Shown: positions 53,170 through 62,125 of the stretch, in pieces
Position numbering within the stretch: position 1 is the first letter of the stretch
Layout: the number at the start of each line of letters is the position of its first letter
Source: Burkholderia pyrrocinia
Lineage (GTDB): Bacteria; Pseudomonadota; Gammaproteobacteria; Burkholderiales; Burkholderiaceae
DNA length: 64,000 nt
Reading direction: 5' to 3'
Assembly (NCBI RefSeq): GCF_022809715.1
Contig: NZ_CP094459.1
Coordinates: forward strand, 1,364,001 to 1,428,000
Notes under the pieces: generated by a model
Database searches by the model: none
What the model was told of the DNA's origin: nothing
What the model saw: the letters and a program-made list of their open reading frames with translations, nothing else
Position numbers and translations under genes: made by a program

Positions 53170-55701
53170 ATGAGCAACACCGCACTTTATGAGGCGTTGC
53201 GTCTCGGCGACGCGCAATACAATCGACTGATCAAACTCGATACGCCGCTTGGCGTCGATTGGTTGCTGCCTCTCTACGTCAAGGGCACCGCCAGACTGGG
53301 GCGCGATTATGAGTTCGTGATCGATGTCGTTTCTGCGCGCGGCGGGCAGATCGAACTCAAAGCACTGCTCGCCAAACCAGTCACACTGTGGATTCAGCAG
53401 GTCGACGGTTCATACATGCCGATCCATGGCTATGTGCACCGATTTAGCCGTTTGGGGGCGGACGGCCCGCTTACCTATTACAAGCTCGCATTTTCATCGT
53501 GGCTTTATTTTCTGTGCCTGCGTCGCGACATGCGGGACTGGCAGGAGCAGAACGGTGAACAGATCCTGACCGACGTCTTCAACGAACACCCGCAGGCGCG
53601 TGGCGCATTCCGCTTCGACGTTCATAAGCCGCTGCCGTCGTATTCGAATCGCGTGCAATGGGAATACGACCTCAATTTTGTTCATCGCAGCATGGAAGAA
53701 GCAGGCGTGTTTCCCTACTTCGAGCAGGCGGACAATGGCCGTTCTCACATGATGGTTGTCACGGACGACGCCTACTTCGTCCCGACGCTGAGGCAATCCG
53801 TTGTCCAGTTCGGTCGTATGGAAATTGGCGGCGAATTGGACGGATTCGCGCAATGGAAGGAGCAACTTCAGATCGAGAGCGCACAGCTGACGTCACGCTC
53901 GTTCGACTACAAGCGGCCCGATCTTCCCCGGCAGGTCCAGGGGGTGACCGATGTGCATGGCAATCTGCCGACGGATGGCGAAATCTACGACTACCCCGGT
54001 GCGTACATGTGGTCGGATCGGGCTCAGGGCGAGCGTCTCGTACGGATTCGCCTCGAGGAGAGGATGTCGCGGATGAAGCGCTTTCATGGCGTTGGCGCTT
54101 TACGCTGCGCGATGCCGGGAAGGCGCTTCGAGCTTCGCGGCCATCCGGTACATGACGCGATGAGCCAACCGGATCGCGAATTCGTGTTGCTCGGTGTCGA
54201 CTGGTTGATCAGCAACAATCTGCCCGGTCTGGACCGGATCGAGGCATTTCCCGACGGGCTGGCCGCGGAAATCGCAAAGGCGAAGACTGGTGCAACGGTG
54301 CATCACGCCGACGGCAGCGAGGGCTTCTTTCAGGTGCAGGTCGAAGCGCAACCGCGCAATGTGCCGTTTCGCAGTTCGTTCGATCACAAGAAGCCGGTCA
54401 TGCAGCTACAGAACGCGATCGTTGCCGGGCCGGACGGCGAAGAGGTCTACACCGACTCGCTGAACCGGGTGAAGGTGTGGTTTCACTGGAATCGCCGCAA
54501 CGGTCAGGACGAGCGTGCGTCATGCTGGGTACGTCCGACATTTCTCGACGCGGGTGCCAACCGCGGCGGCATTCAGCCGTTGCGCAAGGGGGATGAAGTC
54601 GTCGTCGGTTTCATGGAGGGCGACTGCGACAGGCCGGTCATTATCGCGAGGATGTACGGCGGCGCAACGCAACCGGTGTGGCACACGAACGGTCTGCTGT
54701 CGGGCTATCGGTCGCGCGAGTATGGCGGTCGCGGCTATAACCAGCTCGTGATGGACGATTCGACGCAGCAGAATCGCGTTCACCTTTATTCGAGCAGCTA
54801 TCAGTCGCATCTGCATCTCGGCTACCTGATCCAGCATGCGGACAATACGCGCGGTACATTTCTCGGCAGCGGCTTCGACCTCAAGTCGGACGCTTATGGT
54901 GCCATTCGCGCGGGGCAAGGGCTGTTCGTCTCGACACATTCTGCAACGGTAAACCAGCCGCTGAACGTGACCGCGGCGTCCGAGCAACTGGCAAGCGCGG
55001 AAAGCGTGGTGGAGCTGACGTCTCAGGCGAGCGCCGCGAATCAGGCCGAAAGTCTGGAGGAAGGGCACGACGCACTGAAGCGATTTACCGATGCCACGCA
55101 ATACAACGTGGCGGGAGGCGCGGGCAGCGGCGGGCGGACGGGAGGTGGCGGCACGGGCAGCGCAAACGGGTTCTCGACGCCGATCATGCTGATCGCAAGT
55201 CCCGCTGGCGTGGGCGTGTCGACGCAGGATTCGGCGCAGCTCACGGCAAACCAGCAAGTCAATATCGTGAGCGGCAGGAGTACGCACGTTGCCGCCGGCA
55301 AATCGCTGATCGCGAGTGTGATGGAAAAGATCAGCCTGTTCGCGCAGAACTCGGGGATCAAGCTGTTCGCGTCCAAGGGCAAGGTCGAGATTCAGGCGCA
55401 GAGCGACGAGATGAAACTCGCCGCGCTCAACGACGTGACGGTCACCAGTTCGAGTGGACGTGTCGTCATCTCTGCCGAAAAGGAGATCTGGATCGGCGCC
55501 GGGGGCTCGTATATCAAGATCACGCCTGACTTGATCGAGAACGGAACGAGTGGCCAGATTCTCGAAAAATGCGCATCGTGGGACAAGCCGGGTGCGTCAT
55601 CGATGCGTCTGCCTTCACCGATTGCGAGCGTGCCGAAGGGGTGTGCGTGGAAGACGGCGTCGGCGTCGGCCGACAGCGCGTCGAGCGTGGTGTTGGAGTA
55701 G
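53170..55701 (+). CDS. vgrG: T6SS spike protein VgrG
   Basis: An 843-aa VgrG. The gp27-like hub (about 1-420) starts with YEALRLGDAQYNRLIKLDTP and contains the typical LNFVHRSMEEAGVFPYFEQ. The OB-fold gp5-like part has DSLNRVKVWFHWNRRNGQDE, CWVRPTFLDAGANRGG and GDEVVVGFMEGDCDRPVIIA. A DUF2345 beta-helix (about 660-800) ends in IWIGAGGSYIKITPDLIENG. It forms the puncturing trimer of the T6SS and carries effectors. The short C-terminal tail shows no toxin domain, so this is a cargo-type VgrG. Adaptor, effector, immunity and PAAR genes follow in the same direction. Confidence 0.96.
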   Translation: MSNTALYEALRLGDAQYNRLIKLDTPLGVDWLLPLYVKGTARLGRDYEFVIDVVSARGGQIELKALLAKPVTLWIQQVDGSYMPIHGYVHRFSRLGADGPLTYYKLAFSSWLYFLCLRRDMRDWQEQNGEQILTDVFNEHPQARGAFRFDVHKPLPSYSNRVQWEYDLNFVHRSMEEAGVFPYFEQADNGRSHMMVVTDDAYFVPTLRQSVVQFGRMEIGGELDGFAQWKEQLQIESAQLTSRSFDYKRPDLPRQVQGVTDVHGNLPTDGEIYDYPGAYMWSDRAQGERLVRIRLEERMSRMKRFHGVGALRCAMPGRRFELRGHPVHDAMSQPDREFVLLGVDWLISNNLPGLDRIEAFPDGLAAEIAKAKTGATVHHADGSEGFFQVQVEAQPRNVPFRSSFDHKKPVMQLQNAIVAGPDGEEVYTDSLNRVKVWFHWNRRNGQDERASCWVRPTFLDAGANRGGIQPLRKGDEVVVGFMEGDCDRPVIIARMYGGATQPVWHTNGLLSGYRSREYGGRGYNQLVMDDSTQQNRVHLYSSSYQSHLHLGYLIQHADNTRGTFLGSGFDLKSDAYGAIRAGQGLFVSTHSATVNQPLNVTAASEQLASAESVVELTSQASAANQAESLEEGHDALKRFTDATQYNVAGGAGSGGRTGGGGTGSANGFSTPIMLIASPAGVGVSTQDSAQLTANQQVNIVSGRSTHVAAGKSLIASVMEKISLFAQNSGIKLFASKGKVEIQAQSDEMKLAALNDVTVTSSSGRVVISAEKEIWIGAGGSYIKITPDLIENGTSGQILEKCASWDKPGASSMRLPSPIASVPKGCAWKTASASADSASSVVLE

Positions 55702-55706
55702 TCGTC

Positions 55707-56726
55707 ATGAGTCGTCCGAACAACCGCGACGCAGAGCGTCAGGAAGGCATGGATGTGTCGAGCGAGGCAGCGGCAATCGATACGACGATGAGTGTGCTGC
55801 ATGCTCATTTTGACAAGCAACCGGAGATGCGCTGTCTGCTGGTCGTCGACCCGGCCCAGCGCGATTTGCCGAACGAAGAAGGCTCTGTGTTCAGCGAGTT
55901 GACGCGCGCGGTCGTGACGATCGCGCACGACGCATATCCGGATGAACACCAACCCTACCTCGTCGAACTGGATCTGTCTTCGTCAGCGGGCGTCGCGCTT
56001 CTGAGAGAAAGTGTGCGCCTCGCATTCGAAGACAGGCGTCCTGCGTCGATGGCAAAGGGCCTCGGGCAGCGGGTCGGCGGATGGTTGGCGAGTTCTGCGT
56101 CGCCTGACAAAGTCGCCGAGCACTGGTCGAGGCAGGTGCTGCAGTATGACGAGCGAGGGCGTTTATGTGCGCTGCGTTTCTACGACACGCGTGCACTGGG
56201 CCTGATCTGGCCAGTACTGACCGAGCGACAGCAGCAGGCCTTGCTTGGGCCAGTCAAGGTCTGGCATGCGCTCGATGCCTGTGCGAAGCCGCGTGCGTAT
56301 GGCAGGGATGCTGAATCGAGTCAGGCATTTTCGCTCGCGAAGGCGCAATGGCCGGGCGTGCATCGTCATGGCCTCGTCAACCGCGCAATCGCGTTGCATG
56401 CATTGGCGGCAGGCCGTCAGCCCATACCTGCGGAAGTGGCAGCGGCCGTTGCTGCCGCCGCGCGTGCGGAGCAATACGGGCTGCATGACCGTGACGATCT
56501 GGTTGCGTTCATCGGACATGCGCTTGACTGGCATCCCTGGTTCGACCGGCATCCCGAGGTTGCGAAGGCGTTGCAGCAGTGTTCGCCCGACGATTTTTAT
56601 ACCGCAGCGATCGGCCACCTCCAGCCTGGCGAAATCGACGAAATCCGACGCGGTGGGTGGTATGACGAGAGGGCGTCGTCTTCGATCGAGTCACGCCGGC
56701 CGATGACAGACACGAGACACGAATAA
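55707..56726 (+). CDS. DUF4123 T6SS effector adaptor
   Basis: A 339-aa cytosolic protein with the DUF4123 layout: an N-terminal CLLVVDPAQRDLP strand, a central region with YLVELDLSSSAGVALLRES, HWSRQVLQYDERGRLCALRF and YDTRALGLIWPVLTERQQQA, then a helical C-terminal region. DUF4123 proteins (Tap/Tec type) load a cognate effector onto VgrG. Its position between vgrG (5 bp gap) and the effector gene (5 bp gap) is the standard arrangement. The frame stays open upstream into vgrG, but the ATG at 55707 is the sensible start. Confidence 0.9.
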   Translation: MSRPNNRDAERQEGMDVSSEAAAIDTTMSVLHAHFDKQPEMRCLLVVDPAQRDLPNEEGSVFSELTRAVVTIAHDAYPDEHQPYLVELDLSSSAGVALLRESVRLAFEDRRPASMAKGLGQRVGGWLASSASPDKVAEHWSRQVLQYDERGRLCALRFYDTRALGLIWPVLTERQQQALLGPVKVWHALDACAKPRAYGRDAESSQAFSLAKAQWPGVHRHGLVNRAIALHALAAGRQPIPAEVAAAVAAAARAEQYGLHDRDDLVAFIGHALDWHPWFDRHPEVAKALQQCSPDDFYTAAIGHLQPGEIDEIRRGGWYDERASSSIESRRPMTDTRHE

Positions 56727-56731
56727 CAGAA

Positions 56732-59563
56732 ATGGCGACTACTGAACAAGAATGCGCGAATTGCCAGAAGACGGGGCTGGCGATCCTTCCCGTCCGCTAT
56801 ACGGTTTTGCCGAATACCGTTCCTGCAAGATTGCCGGACGGCATTGGCGGGAAGGGCGTCACTGACGTTCCGTTGACGACGCATCGTTACGGGTTGCGCA
56901 CGCTCCGGGACGGGTGGCTGTACCTCTACTATGTCCAGAGTGCGAGAGGTCCCAAACGATGGGAAGTATACAAGGTGACGGAAGACGGGCGCTTGTGGAA
57001 GCAGTCGCGCCCGCTGCCTGACCAACCTTCCACGCATCCTGCGTGCGCTAAACGAGCGATTGCGGTACCGATGGATGTGATCGCAATCGAGCGTCCGGAG
57101 AAATGCACGAACCGTGTCTATATCGCGTTCTCGGAACACGCGTGGATCGAGGATACGTTCAAGCGGTACGAGGCAAATCCTGCCTTGCTCGAACAGCGCA
57201 TGCAGTGGATCGAGCCGTCGAAATGGATCAACGGCGGCAACGATCCGCAAAAGCATGCCGTCGTCGCAACCCGAAAAAGTATCGATGACGTCGTCGAGTA
57301 CATGCCGGGTCTGGATCCCAAGCTGCTCGATCCGAAGGATCAGCCGTTGACCGACAAGGCGGGTGTGTACGATCCGAAACTGATGGGGAGGGAGTCGACC
57401 CGGTATCCGTTGCATATCCGTCAGGCCTCTCCGCAGTCCACGAGCGAAGCGTTGGTCAAGTTGATGAACATGATCGGCTCGACCGGCAAGGGGCAATCTC
57501 ATCCGCCGATGATGCTGGCGTTGTGGGATGGTATCGGCAACGCGCACGAACTGAACGATTTTCGCAACGACGCAGGCAGCATGTTGTCCTTGTATGTCAA
57601 GGAGCAGGGCACGCAGATCGACGCGATGCTGTCGATCGATGCGGCGGAAGTGGCCGTGCGAAACGGTGCGGTTGCGTTCAAGAGCCGCATGCGGTCCGCG
57701 TTGCGGGCCGGCTGGGAAGGCATGTTGAACAATCCCGGCGCGATGGACGGGATTCCGAGTTATGCCGTCATCACGCCGGAGCAGCAGGCGGCGTCGGACA
57801 GGCGGATTCAGGAAGCGGGCGTGATCAGCCCCGAAGAAGCGAAGACGATCGGCGACGCCGAGTGGCCGAAGTACCAGGACAAACTGAATCTTCGGAAGCT
57901 CGGGGATTTCCGGCCGTGGTTCAAGTCCGTTCAGGACGCGGTCAAGGCGATTCAGGCCCGGCGTACGCCCGATGTGAAGGCGTGGCTGAAGGCGCCCACG
58001 TTCATCGCGGCGTTGCATGATTATCACGAAGAGAACGCGGACGACGGTCGGGCATTCGAGAAGGTCATCGTTCAGGCGATCAACGGGTTGCCGTCGGAAG
58101 ATCGCGGCGCGGCCGTCGTCTACGATCTGGTCAACAACATGGATCCGACATTGCCGACCAGCCTCGTGTGGCGAGCGTTCGCCTACAACCAGAAGCATCC
58201 GAAGGCCGAGATCAAGGAACTGCTGGCACAGGCGATCGCGAACAAGACGACCAAGGCGGATCCGGTCAGCGACATCGCCGACAAGATCGGCAAGGTGCTG
58301 GAGCAACTGAAGAACTTCGTCGATTTTCGGGAGAAGATGACTGAGGTTCATGAGCATCAGAACCCGATATCGGTATCTGAAAAGTACTTGAAGAGTATTC
58401 AAGGCGACGGTCTCGTCATCACGATGGGCAACGCGCTGTTCAAATGGACTGGGCTGGGCGTGCTGGGGGACTGCGCGGGCACTTTCATGATTCGCGGCGC
58501 GCTGATGTTGCGCGTCGGTATCAGCAAGGCGGACACGATCGATCTCGTCAGGCAGGCGGTCAAGGTCGAGCCTGATTTGCGCCTGAAGTTGCAGCAGGGA
58601 TATCGGACATTGCGCAGCCAGGGGATTGCGGCGAAGGATGCATTCGTGAGGACGATACAGTCGCTAGCGGAACACGAGGGCGGCCAGCTCTATCGCGCGA
58701 AGTGGAATGCGGTCAAGCTGACGCAGGAAGGCAAGGCCGTCAATCTTGGCGTGCGGATCGGTGGTACCTTGGCCGTGATCGAATTGCTGAGCTTCGGTTG
58801 TGCGCTTGCGAAGGCGGACAAGAAGGGCGAGGACTACGCAATGCTGGTGGCGGGCGGGTTCTCGTCGATGTCCGCGTGTCTGCAGGCGTCGACGAAGCTG
58901 ATGACAGGGCTGGCGAAGGATGCGGCGCGGACGTTGACCAATCTGAAGGCGATTACGGGGTATTTTGGTGGGGCGTCGTCGATGATTGGGATGGTGCTGG
59001 ATTTTGGAAAGGTGTATGACAATGCAGTGCAGAGAAAATACTCTGCGATGTTCGCGTATTTTGTTAAAGGAACGCTTGGATTTGGTGTGACTACTGCAAA
59101 TTTCCTCACTGCATTAACCTCGTCGGCTCCGTTGGTTGCTCGGATTACTGGGGGGCGTGGCGTGGTATTTATCGGAAAAATAGGGGCTGGCATTGCAGGT
59201 GCCACCGCTCGGTCGGGAGCAATAGCTGCAGGTTCGGCTATAGGACGGGAAGCCGCTAACAAAGCTGGTATGAAGGCAGTCGGGGTTGCAGCCGGAGAAG
59301 CCGGGATTGTGCTTACTGAGCGCGCCGGCCTTCTGGCGATTGGTCGTGTGGTTTTGTTCCTCGCAGGTTGGGAGGTTGCCGTGGCGCTGGTGGTGCTGCA
59401 GCTTCTGATCGCATATTTCTCCGATAATGAACTGCAGACATGGTTCGATAAATGCGTGTTCGGTAAGAGCCCGGATAGCCCGCCATGGACGATCGATAAG
59501 CAACGTGAAGAATTTGAGAAGGCCCTTGCTAGTGTCGGTTTGAAATCCGATAACGGTGTCTGA
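56732..59563 (+). CDS. VasX-like membrane-active T6SS effector
   Basis: A 943-aa effector. Residues of about 8-170 match the VasX N-terminal region: CANCQKTGLAILPVRYTVLP, TTHRYGLRTLRDGWLYLYY. A long central domain follows. The C-terminal third contains several hydrophobic or glycine-rich segments (about 670-700, 705-730, 740-760, 770-850) and a strong helix pair around 865-897 (VVLFLAGWEVAVALVVLQLL). This fits pore formation in a target inner membrane. The base composition becomes markedly AT-richer from about 58,960 (residue 743 on). The stop overlaps the first immunity gene by 1 bp. The assignment as toxin rests on family and context. Confidence 0.85.
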   Translation: MATTEQECANCQKTGLAILPVRYTVLPNTVPARLPDGIGGKGVTDVPLTTHRYGLRTLRDGWLYLYYVQSARGPKRWEVYKVTEDGRLWKQSRPLPDQPSTHPACAKRAIAVPMDVIAIERPEKCTNRVYIAFSEHAWIEDTFKRYEANPALLEQRMQWIEPSKWINGGNDPQKHAVVATRKSIDDVVEYMPGLDPKLLDPKDQPLTDKAGVYDPKLMGRESTRYPLHIRQASPQSTSEALVKLMNMIGSTGKGQSHPPMMLALWDGIGNAHELNDFRNDAGSMLSLYVKEQGTQIDAMLSIDAAEVAVRNGAVAFKSRMRSALRAGWEGMLNNPGAMDGIPSYAVITPEQQAASDRRIQEAGVISPEEAKTIGDAEWPKYQDKLNLRKLGDFRPWFKSVQDAVKAIQARRTPDVKAWLKAPTFIAALHDYHEENADDGRAFEKVIVQAINGLPSEDRGAAVVYDLVNNMDPTLPTSLVWRAFAYNQKHPKAEIKELLAQAIANKTTKADPVSDIADKIGKVLEQLKNFVDFREKMTEVHEHQNPISVSEKYLKSIQGDGLVITMGNALFKWTGLGVLGDCAGTFMIRGALMLRVGISKADTIDLVRQAVKVEPDLRLKLQQGYRTLRSQGIAAKDAFVRTIQSLAEHEGGQLYRAKWNAVKLTQEGKAVNLGVRIGGTLAVIELLSFGCALAKADKKGEDYAMLVAGGFSSMSACLQASTKLMTGLAKDAARTLTNLKAITGYFGGASSMIGMVLDFGKVYDNAVQRKYSAMFAYFVKGTLGFGVTTANFLTALTSSAPLVARITGGRGVVFIGKIGAGIAGATARSGAIAAGSAIGREAANKAGMKAVGVAAGEAGIVLTERAGLLAIGRVVLFLAGWEVAVALVVLQLLIAYFSDNELQTWFDKCVFGKSPDSPPWTIDKQREEFEKALASVGLKSDNGV

Positions 59564-60300
59564 TGAATATGGATAAATATAGAGTATCTTCTACAGCCTT
59601 GCTTCGAGGATGTATTAAAAATCTTCGAAAAACGCGCAGCAGTCGTGACTTTCTCTTTAGCGACACTGATCGTGCCAAGATGGGGGCGACGGCAGTTGCG
59701 GCAGGTTTGGTTGGATTGGGTGGAATTGCCGTCGGGTTGAGTGGAATGGCAATGGATACCACTGAAGAGGCTGATTTGCTTGAGTTTGAGATTGGGGGGG
59801 AATCGGTGAAGGCTTGGGTATGGTGGTCGGTGTTTACGGAAGATGATGAGGTAGAGATTGTTGCTGAACGATGGGGTGACGTGTGGCACGCCTTTGGTAT
59901 TCGTCGAATTTCAGACAAAATTGTCGCACTTCATCCGCATTGCAGTCGGGGGCGTTATGCCCACTATCGAGCATCGTTTAGGTGGGGCGGGATGTTTCTC
60001 GCGTTGGCACTGGCGGTGGCGTATTTCATCATTGCTTGCTTTGCAATCTTCAAAGGTGGAGCCCCGATTGATAGTTTGCTTATAGGGTGTGCGCTGGGAA
60101 GCTTGGGTTCGGCTGCAATTTTTTCTCTTATTACCTACCGAATCTCACGAAAAATGATGGGTTTCGTTCGTCTTGCTGAAGGGATTTTTGAAGGATTCGG
60201 CTGGAAGGACGTGAAAAATATTGATCTTCCCGCCCTTACGAAGAAGGGGAAGAAGCCAGACGAACCGGGTGCATTAGGTGTTCTGTATTTCCGCTACTGA
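59563..60300 (+). CDS. Putative immunity membrane protein, copy 1
   Basis: A 245-aa protein with a glycine/alanine-rich hydrophobic segment (about 41-66), a soluble domain of about 75 residues containing AWVWWSVFTEDDEVEIVAER, and two strong transmembrane helices (about 147-166 and 174-196). It ends in KKPDEPGALGVLYFRY. It starts on the last base of the effector stop and is the first of three tandem paralogues. Immunity to pore-forming VasX-type toxins is usually given by such integral membrane proteins, so an immunity role is the best inference; no characterised family is recognised. Base composition is low in G+C relative to the window. Confidence 0.75.
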   Translation: MNMDKYRVSSTALLRGCIKNLRKTRSSRDFLFSDTDRAKMGATAVAAGLVGLGGIAVGLSGMAMDTTEEADLLEFEIGGESVKAWVWWSVFTEDDEVEIVAERWGDVWHAFGIRRISDKIVALHPHCSRGRYAHYRASFRWGGMFLALALAVAYFIIACFAIFKGGAPIDSLLIGCALGSLGSAAIFSLITYRISRKMMGFVRLAEGIFEGFGWKDVKNIDLPALTKKGKKPDEPGALGVLYFRY

Positions 60301-60310
60301 CCCACTATCG

Positions 60311-61045
60311 ATGAGTATGTCGTCACATCAGATGCAGTTGCTTCATGGGCACATTGGTAACCTACGGAAGTCGCGTTGCAACTGGGATTTCCTTTTTGGG
60401 GATGCTGATCGCGCCAAGATGGGCGCGACGGCGATTGCGGCAGGCTTGGTCGGTTTGGGCGGTGTTGCAGTCGGGTTGAGTGGTATGGCAATGGACACCA
60501 CCGAAGAGGCCGACTTGCTTGAGTTTGAGCTCGAGGGGAAATCGGTGAGGGCTTGGGTTTGGTGGTCGGTATTTGCGGAAGGCGATGAGGTAGAGGTTGT
60601 TGCTGAGCGTTGGGGCAACACGTGGCAGGCATTCGGTGTTCGGCGACTTTCTGACAAGATCGTTGCACTCCATCCGCATTGCAGTCGTGGTCGGAACGCA
60701 CACTACCGTTCGGCGTTGAAATTATGGTGCAAAATTTCAATGACGTTGATCGCTGTGTTGTTTATATTTGGTTTTTCGTATGGTTTCTTTAAATACGGAT
60801 CGGAGACGGATTGGGTGGGTCTCTCGATCGGGCTTGCAATGGGCGGATTCGCGGCGGCGGTGGTATACGGAATTATCGCCTTCCGCATCGCGAGAAAATT
60901 CATGGGATTCGTCGGACTCGCGGAGAATATTTTTACGGGGTTTGGTTGGAAGGATGTGAGAGATATCGATCTTCCTGAAATTACAAAAAATGAAAAGAAG
61001 CCTGGCGAGCCGGGTGCATTAGGTGTTTTGTATTTCCGCTACTAA
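60311..61045 (+). CDS. Putative immunity membrane protein, copy 2
   Basis: A 244-aa paralogue of the neighbouring copies. It shares the N-terminal half (DRAKMGATAIAAGLVGLGGV, TTEEADLLEFELEGKSV, VVALHPHCSRGR-type segment) but has a different pair of transmembrane helices (ISMTLIAVLFIFGFSYGFF and WVGLSIGLAMGGFAAAVVYG) and a divergent linker. It ends in KKPGEPGALGVLYFRY. The ATG at 60311 is 10 bp after copy 1. The divergence in the membrane part suggests a different partner toxin or binding surface. Confidence 0.75.
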   Translation: MSMSSHQMQLLHGHIGNLRKSRCNWDFLFGDADRAKMGATAIAAGLVGLGGVAVGLSGMAMDTTEEADLLEFELEGKSVRAWVWWSVFAEGDEVEVVAERWGNTWQAFGVRRLSDKIVALHPHCSRGRNAHYRSALKLWCKISMTLIAVLFIFGFSYGFFKYGSETDWVGLSIGLAMGGFAAAVVYGIIAFRIARKFMGFVGLAENIFTGFGWKDVRDIDLPEITKNEKKPGEPGALGVLYFRY

Positions 61046-61055
61046 CCATCTATCA

Positions 61056-61784
61056 ATGAGTATGCCGTCGCATCAGGTGCAGTTGTTTCATGGGCACATT
61101 GGTAACCTTCGGAAGTCGCGTTGCGACCGGGATTTCCTTTTTGGAGACGCTGATCGAGCCAAGATGGGCGTAACGGCTATTGCGGCTGGTTTGGCTGGTT
61201 TGGGTGGAGTTGCAGTTGGGCTGAGCGGTACGGCAATGGATACCACTGAGGAAGCCGACTTGCTTGAGTTTGAGCTCGAGGGAAAATCGGTGACGGCTTG
61301 GGTATGGTGGTCGGTGTTTACGGAAGGCGATGAGGTGGAGATTGTTGCTGAAGGATGGGGTGACGTGTGGTACACCTTTGGTATTCGTCGAATTTCCGAC
61401 AAAATTGTCGCGCTTCATCCGCATTGCAGCCGGGGGCGTTGTGCACACTATCGAGCATCGTTTAGGTGGGGCGGGATGTTTCTCGCGTTGGCACTGGTGG
61501 TGGCGTATTTCACAATTGCTTGTTTTGCCATCTTCAAAGGTGGAGCCCCGATTGATAGTTTACTTATAGGGTGTGCGCTGGGCAGTTTGGGTTCGGCTGC
61601 AATTTTTTCTCTTATTACCTACCGAATCTCACGAAAAATGATGGGCTTCGTCCATCTTGCTGAAGGGATTTTTGAAGGATTCGGTTGGAAGGACGTAAAG
61701 AACATCGATCTTCCCGCCATCACGAAGAAAGGAAAGAAACCGGGGGAGCCTGGCGAGCTGGGCATCCTGTATTTCCGTTACTGA
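61056..61784 (+). CDS. Putative immunity membrane protein, copy 3 (mosaic)
   Basis: A 242-aa paralogue. Its first third follows copy 2 (HGHIGNLRKSRC, LEFELEGKSV). From about residue 85 onward it follows copy 1 almost exactly, including FRWGGMFLALALVVAYF and SLLIGCALGSLGSAAIFSL. It ends KKPGEPGELGILYFRY. The switch lies near 61,290-61,330, consistent with recombination or gene conversion between the copies. The ATG at 61056 is 10 bp after copy 2. The PAAR gene follows by 38 bp. Confidence 0.75.
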   Translation: MSMPSHQVQLFHGHIGNLRKSRCDRDFLFGDADRAKMGVTAIAAGLAGLGGVAVGLSGTAMDTTEEADLLEFELEGKSVTAWVWWSVFTEGDEVEIVAEGWGDVWYTFGIRRISDKIVALHPHCSRGRCAHYRASFRWGGMFLALALVVAYFTIACFAIFKGGAPIDSLLIGCALGSLGSAAIFSLITYRISRKMMGFVHLAEGIFEGFGWKDVKNIDLPAITKKGKKPGEPGELGILYFRY

Positions 61785-61822
61785 GCGCACTCGGCTCGGG
61801 TTACCAACAAGGCATCTCATTC

Positions 61823-62074
61823 ATGATGAACCTCATCCGTGTCGGCGACGACACCGACCATGGCGGCAAAGTCATCACCGGTTCGTCGAAGATGCGTTTC
61901 GACGGCCGTTTCGTGGCGCGCAAAGGCGACGAAGTGTCGTGTCCTCAGCATCCGGAAGTGAAGCCGAACCTGATCGTGGAGGGCGACGAATCGATGACCG
62001 ACGACGGCGTCCCGATCGCGCGGCACGGTCATCGTGCGACTTGCGGATGTTGCTTGATTTCAAGCCTCGTCTGA
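61823..62074 (+). CDS. PAAR-domain T6SS tip protein
   Basis: An 83-aa PAAR protein that caps the VgrG spike and sharpens the tip. It begins IRVGDDTDHGGKVITGSSKM and includes GDEVSCPQHP and the closing GVPIARHGHRATCGCCLISS, with the His/Cys residues expected to bind the tip metal. It is a minimal PAAR without a fused toxin. The ATG at 61823 starts the domain; an adjacent ATG at 61826 is equivalent. It is the last gene of the vgrG module and convergent with tssF. Confidence 0.92.
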   Translation: MMNLIRVGDDTDHGGKVITGSSKMRFDGRFVARKGDEVSCPQHPEVKPNLIVEGDESMTDDGVPIARHGHRATCGCCLISSLV

Positions 62075-62125
62075 GTGGTACGGAGCATGAAGCAGCCGTT
62101 CTCCGAAGTTGGTCGCACAAGATAG

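Larger units (their letters stand above)
59563..61784 (+). repeat. Tandem array of three paralogous genes
   Basis: Three gene copies with start-to-start distances of 748 and 745 bp. Even the junctions are repeated: each copy ends in a YFRY-stop context followed by a 10-bp spacer and an ATGAGTATG start in copies 2 and 3. Copies 1 and 3 are nearly identical over roughly 61,320-61,700, and copies 2 and 3 over the 5' part. Confidence 0.9.

Noticed and set aside
55569..55706. Upstream extension of the DUF4123 frame into vgrG
   Set aside because: The frame is open, but the DUF4123 similarity starts only after the ATG at 55707, and vgrG already uses this DNA.
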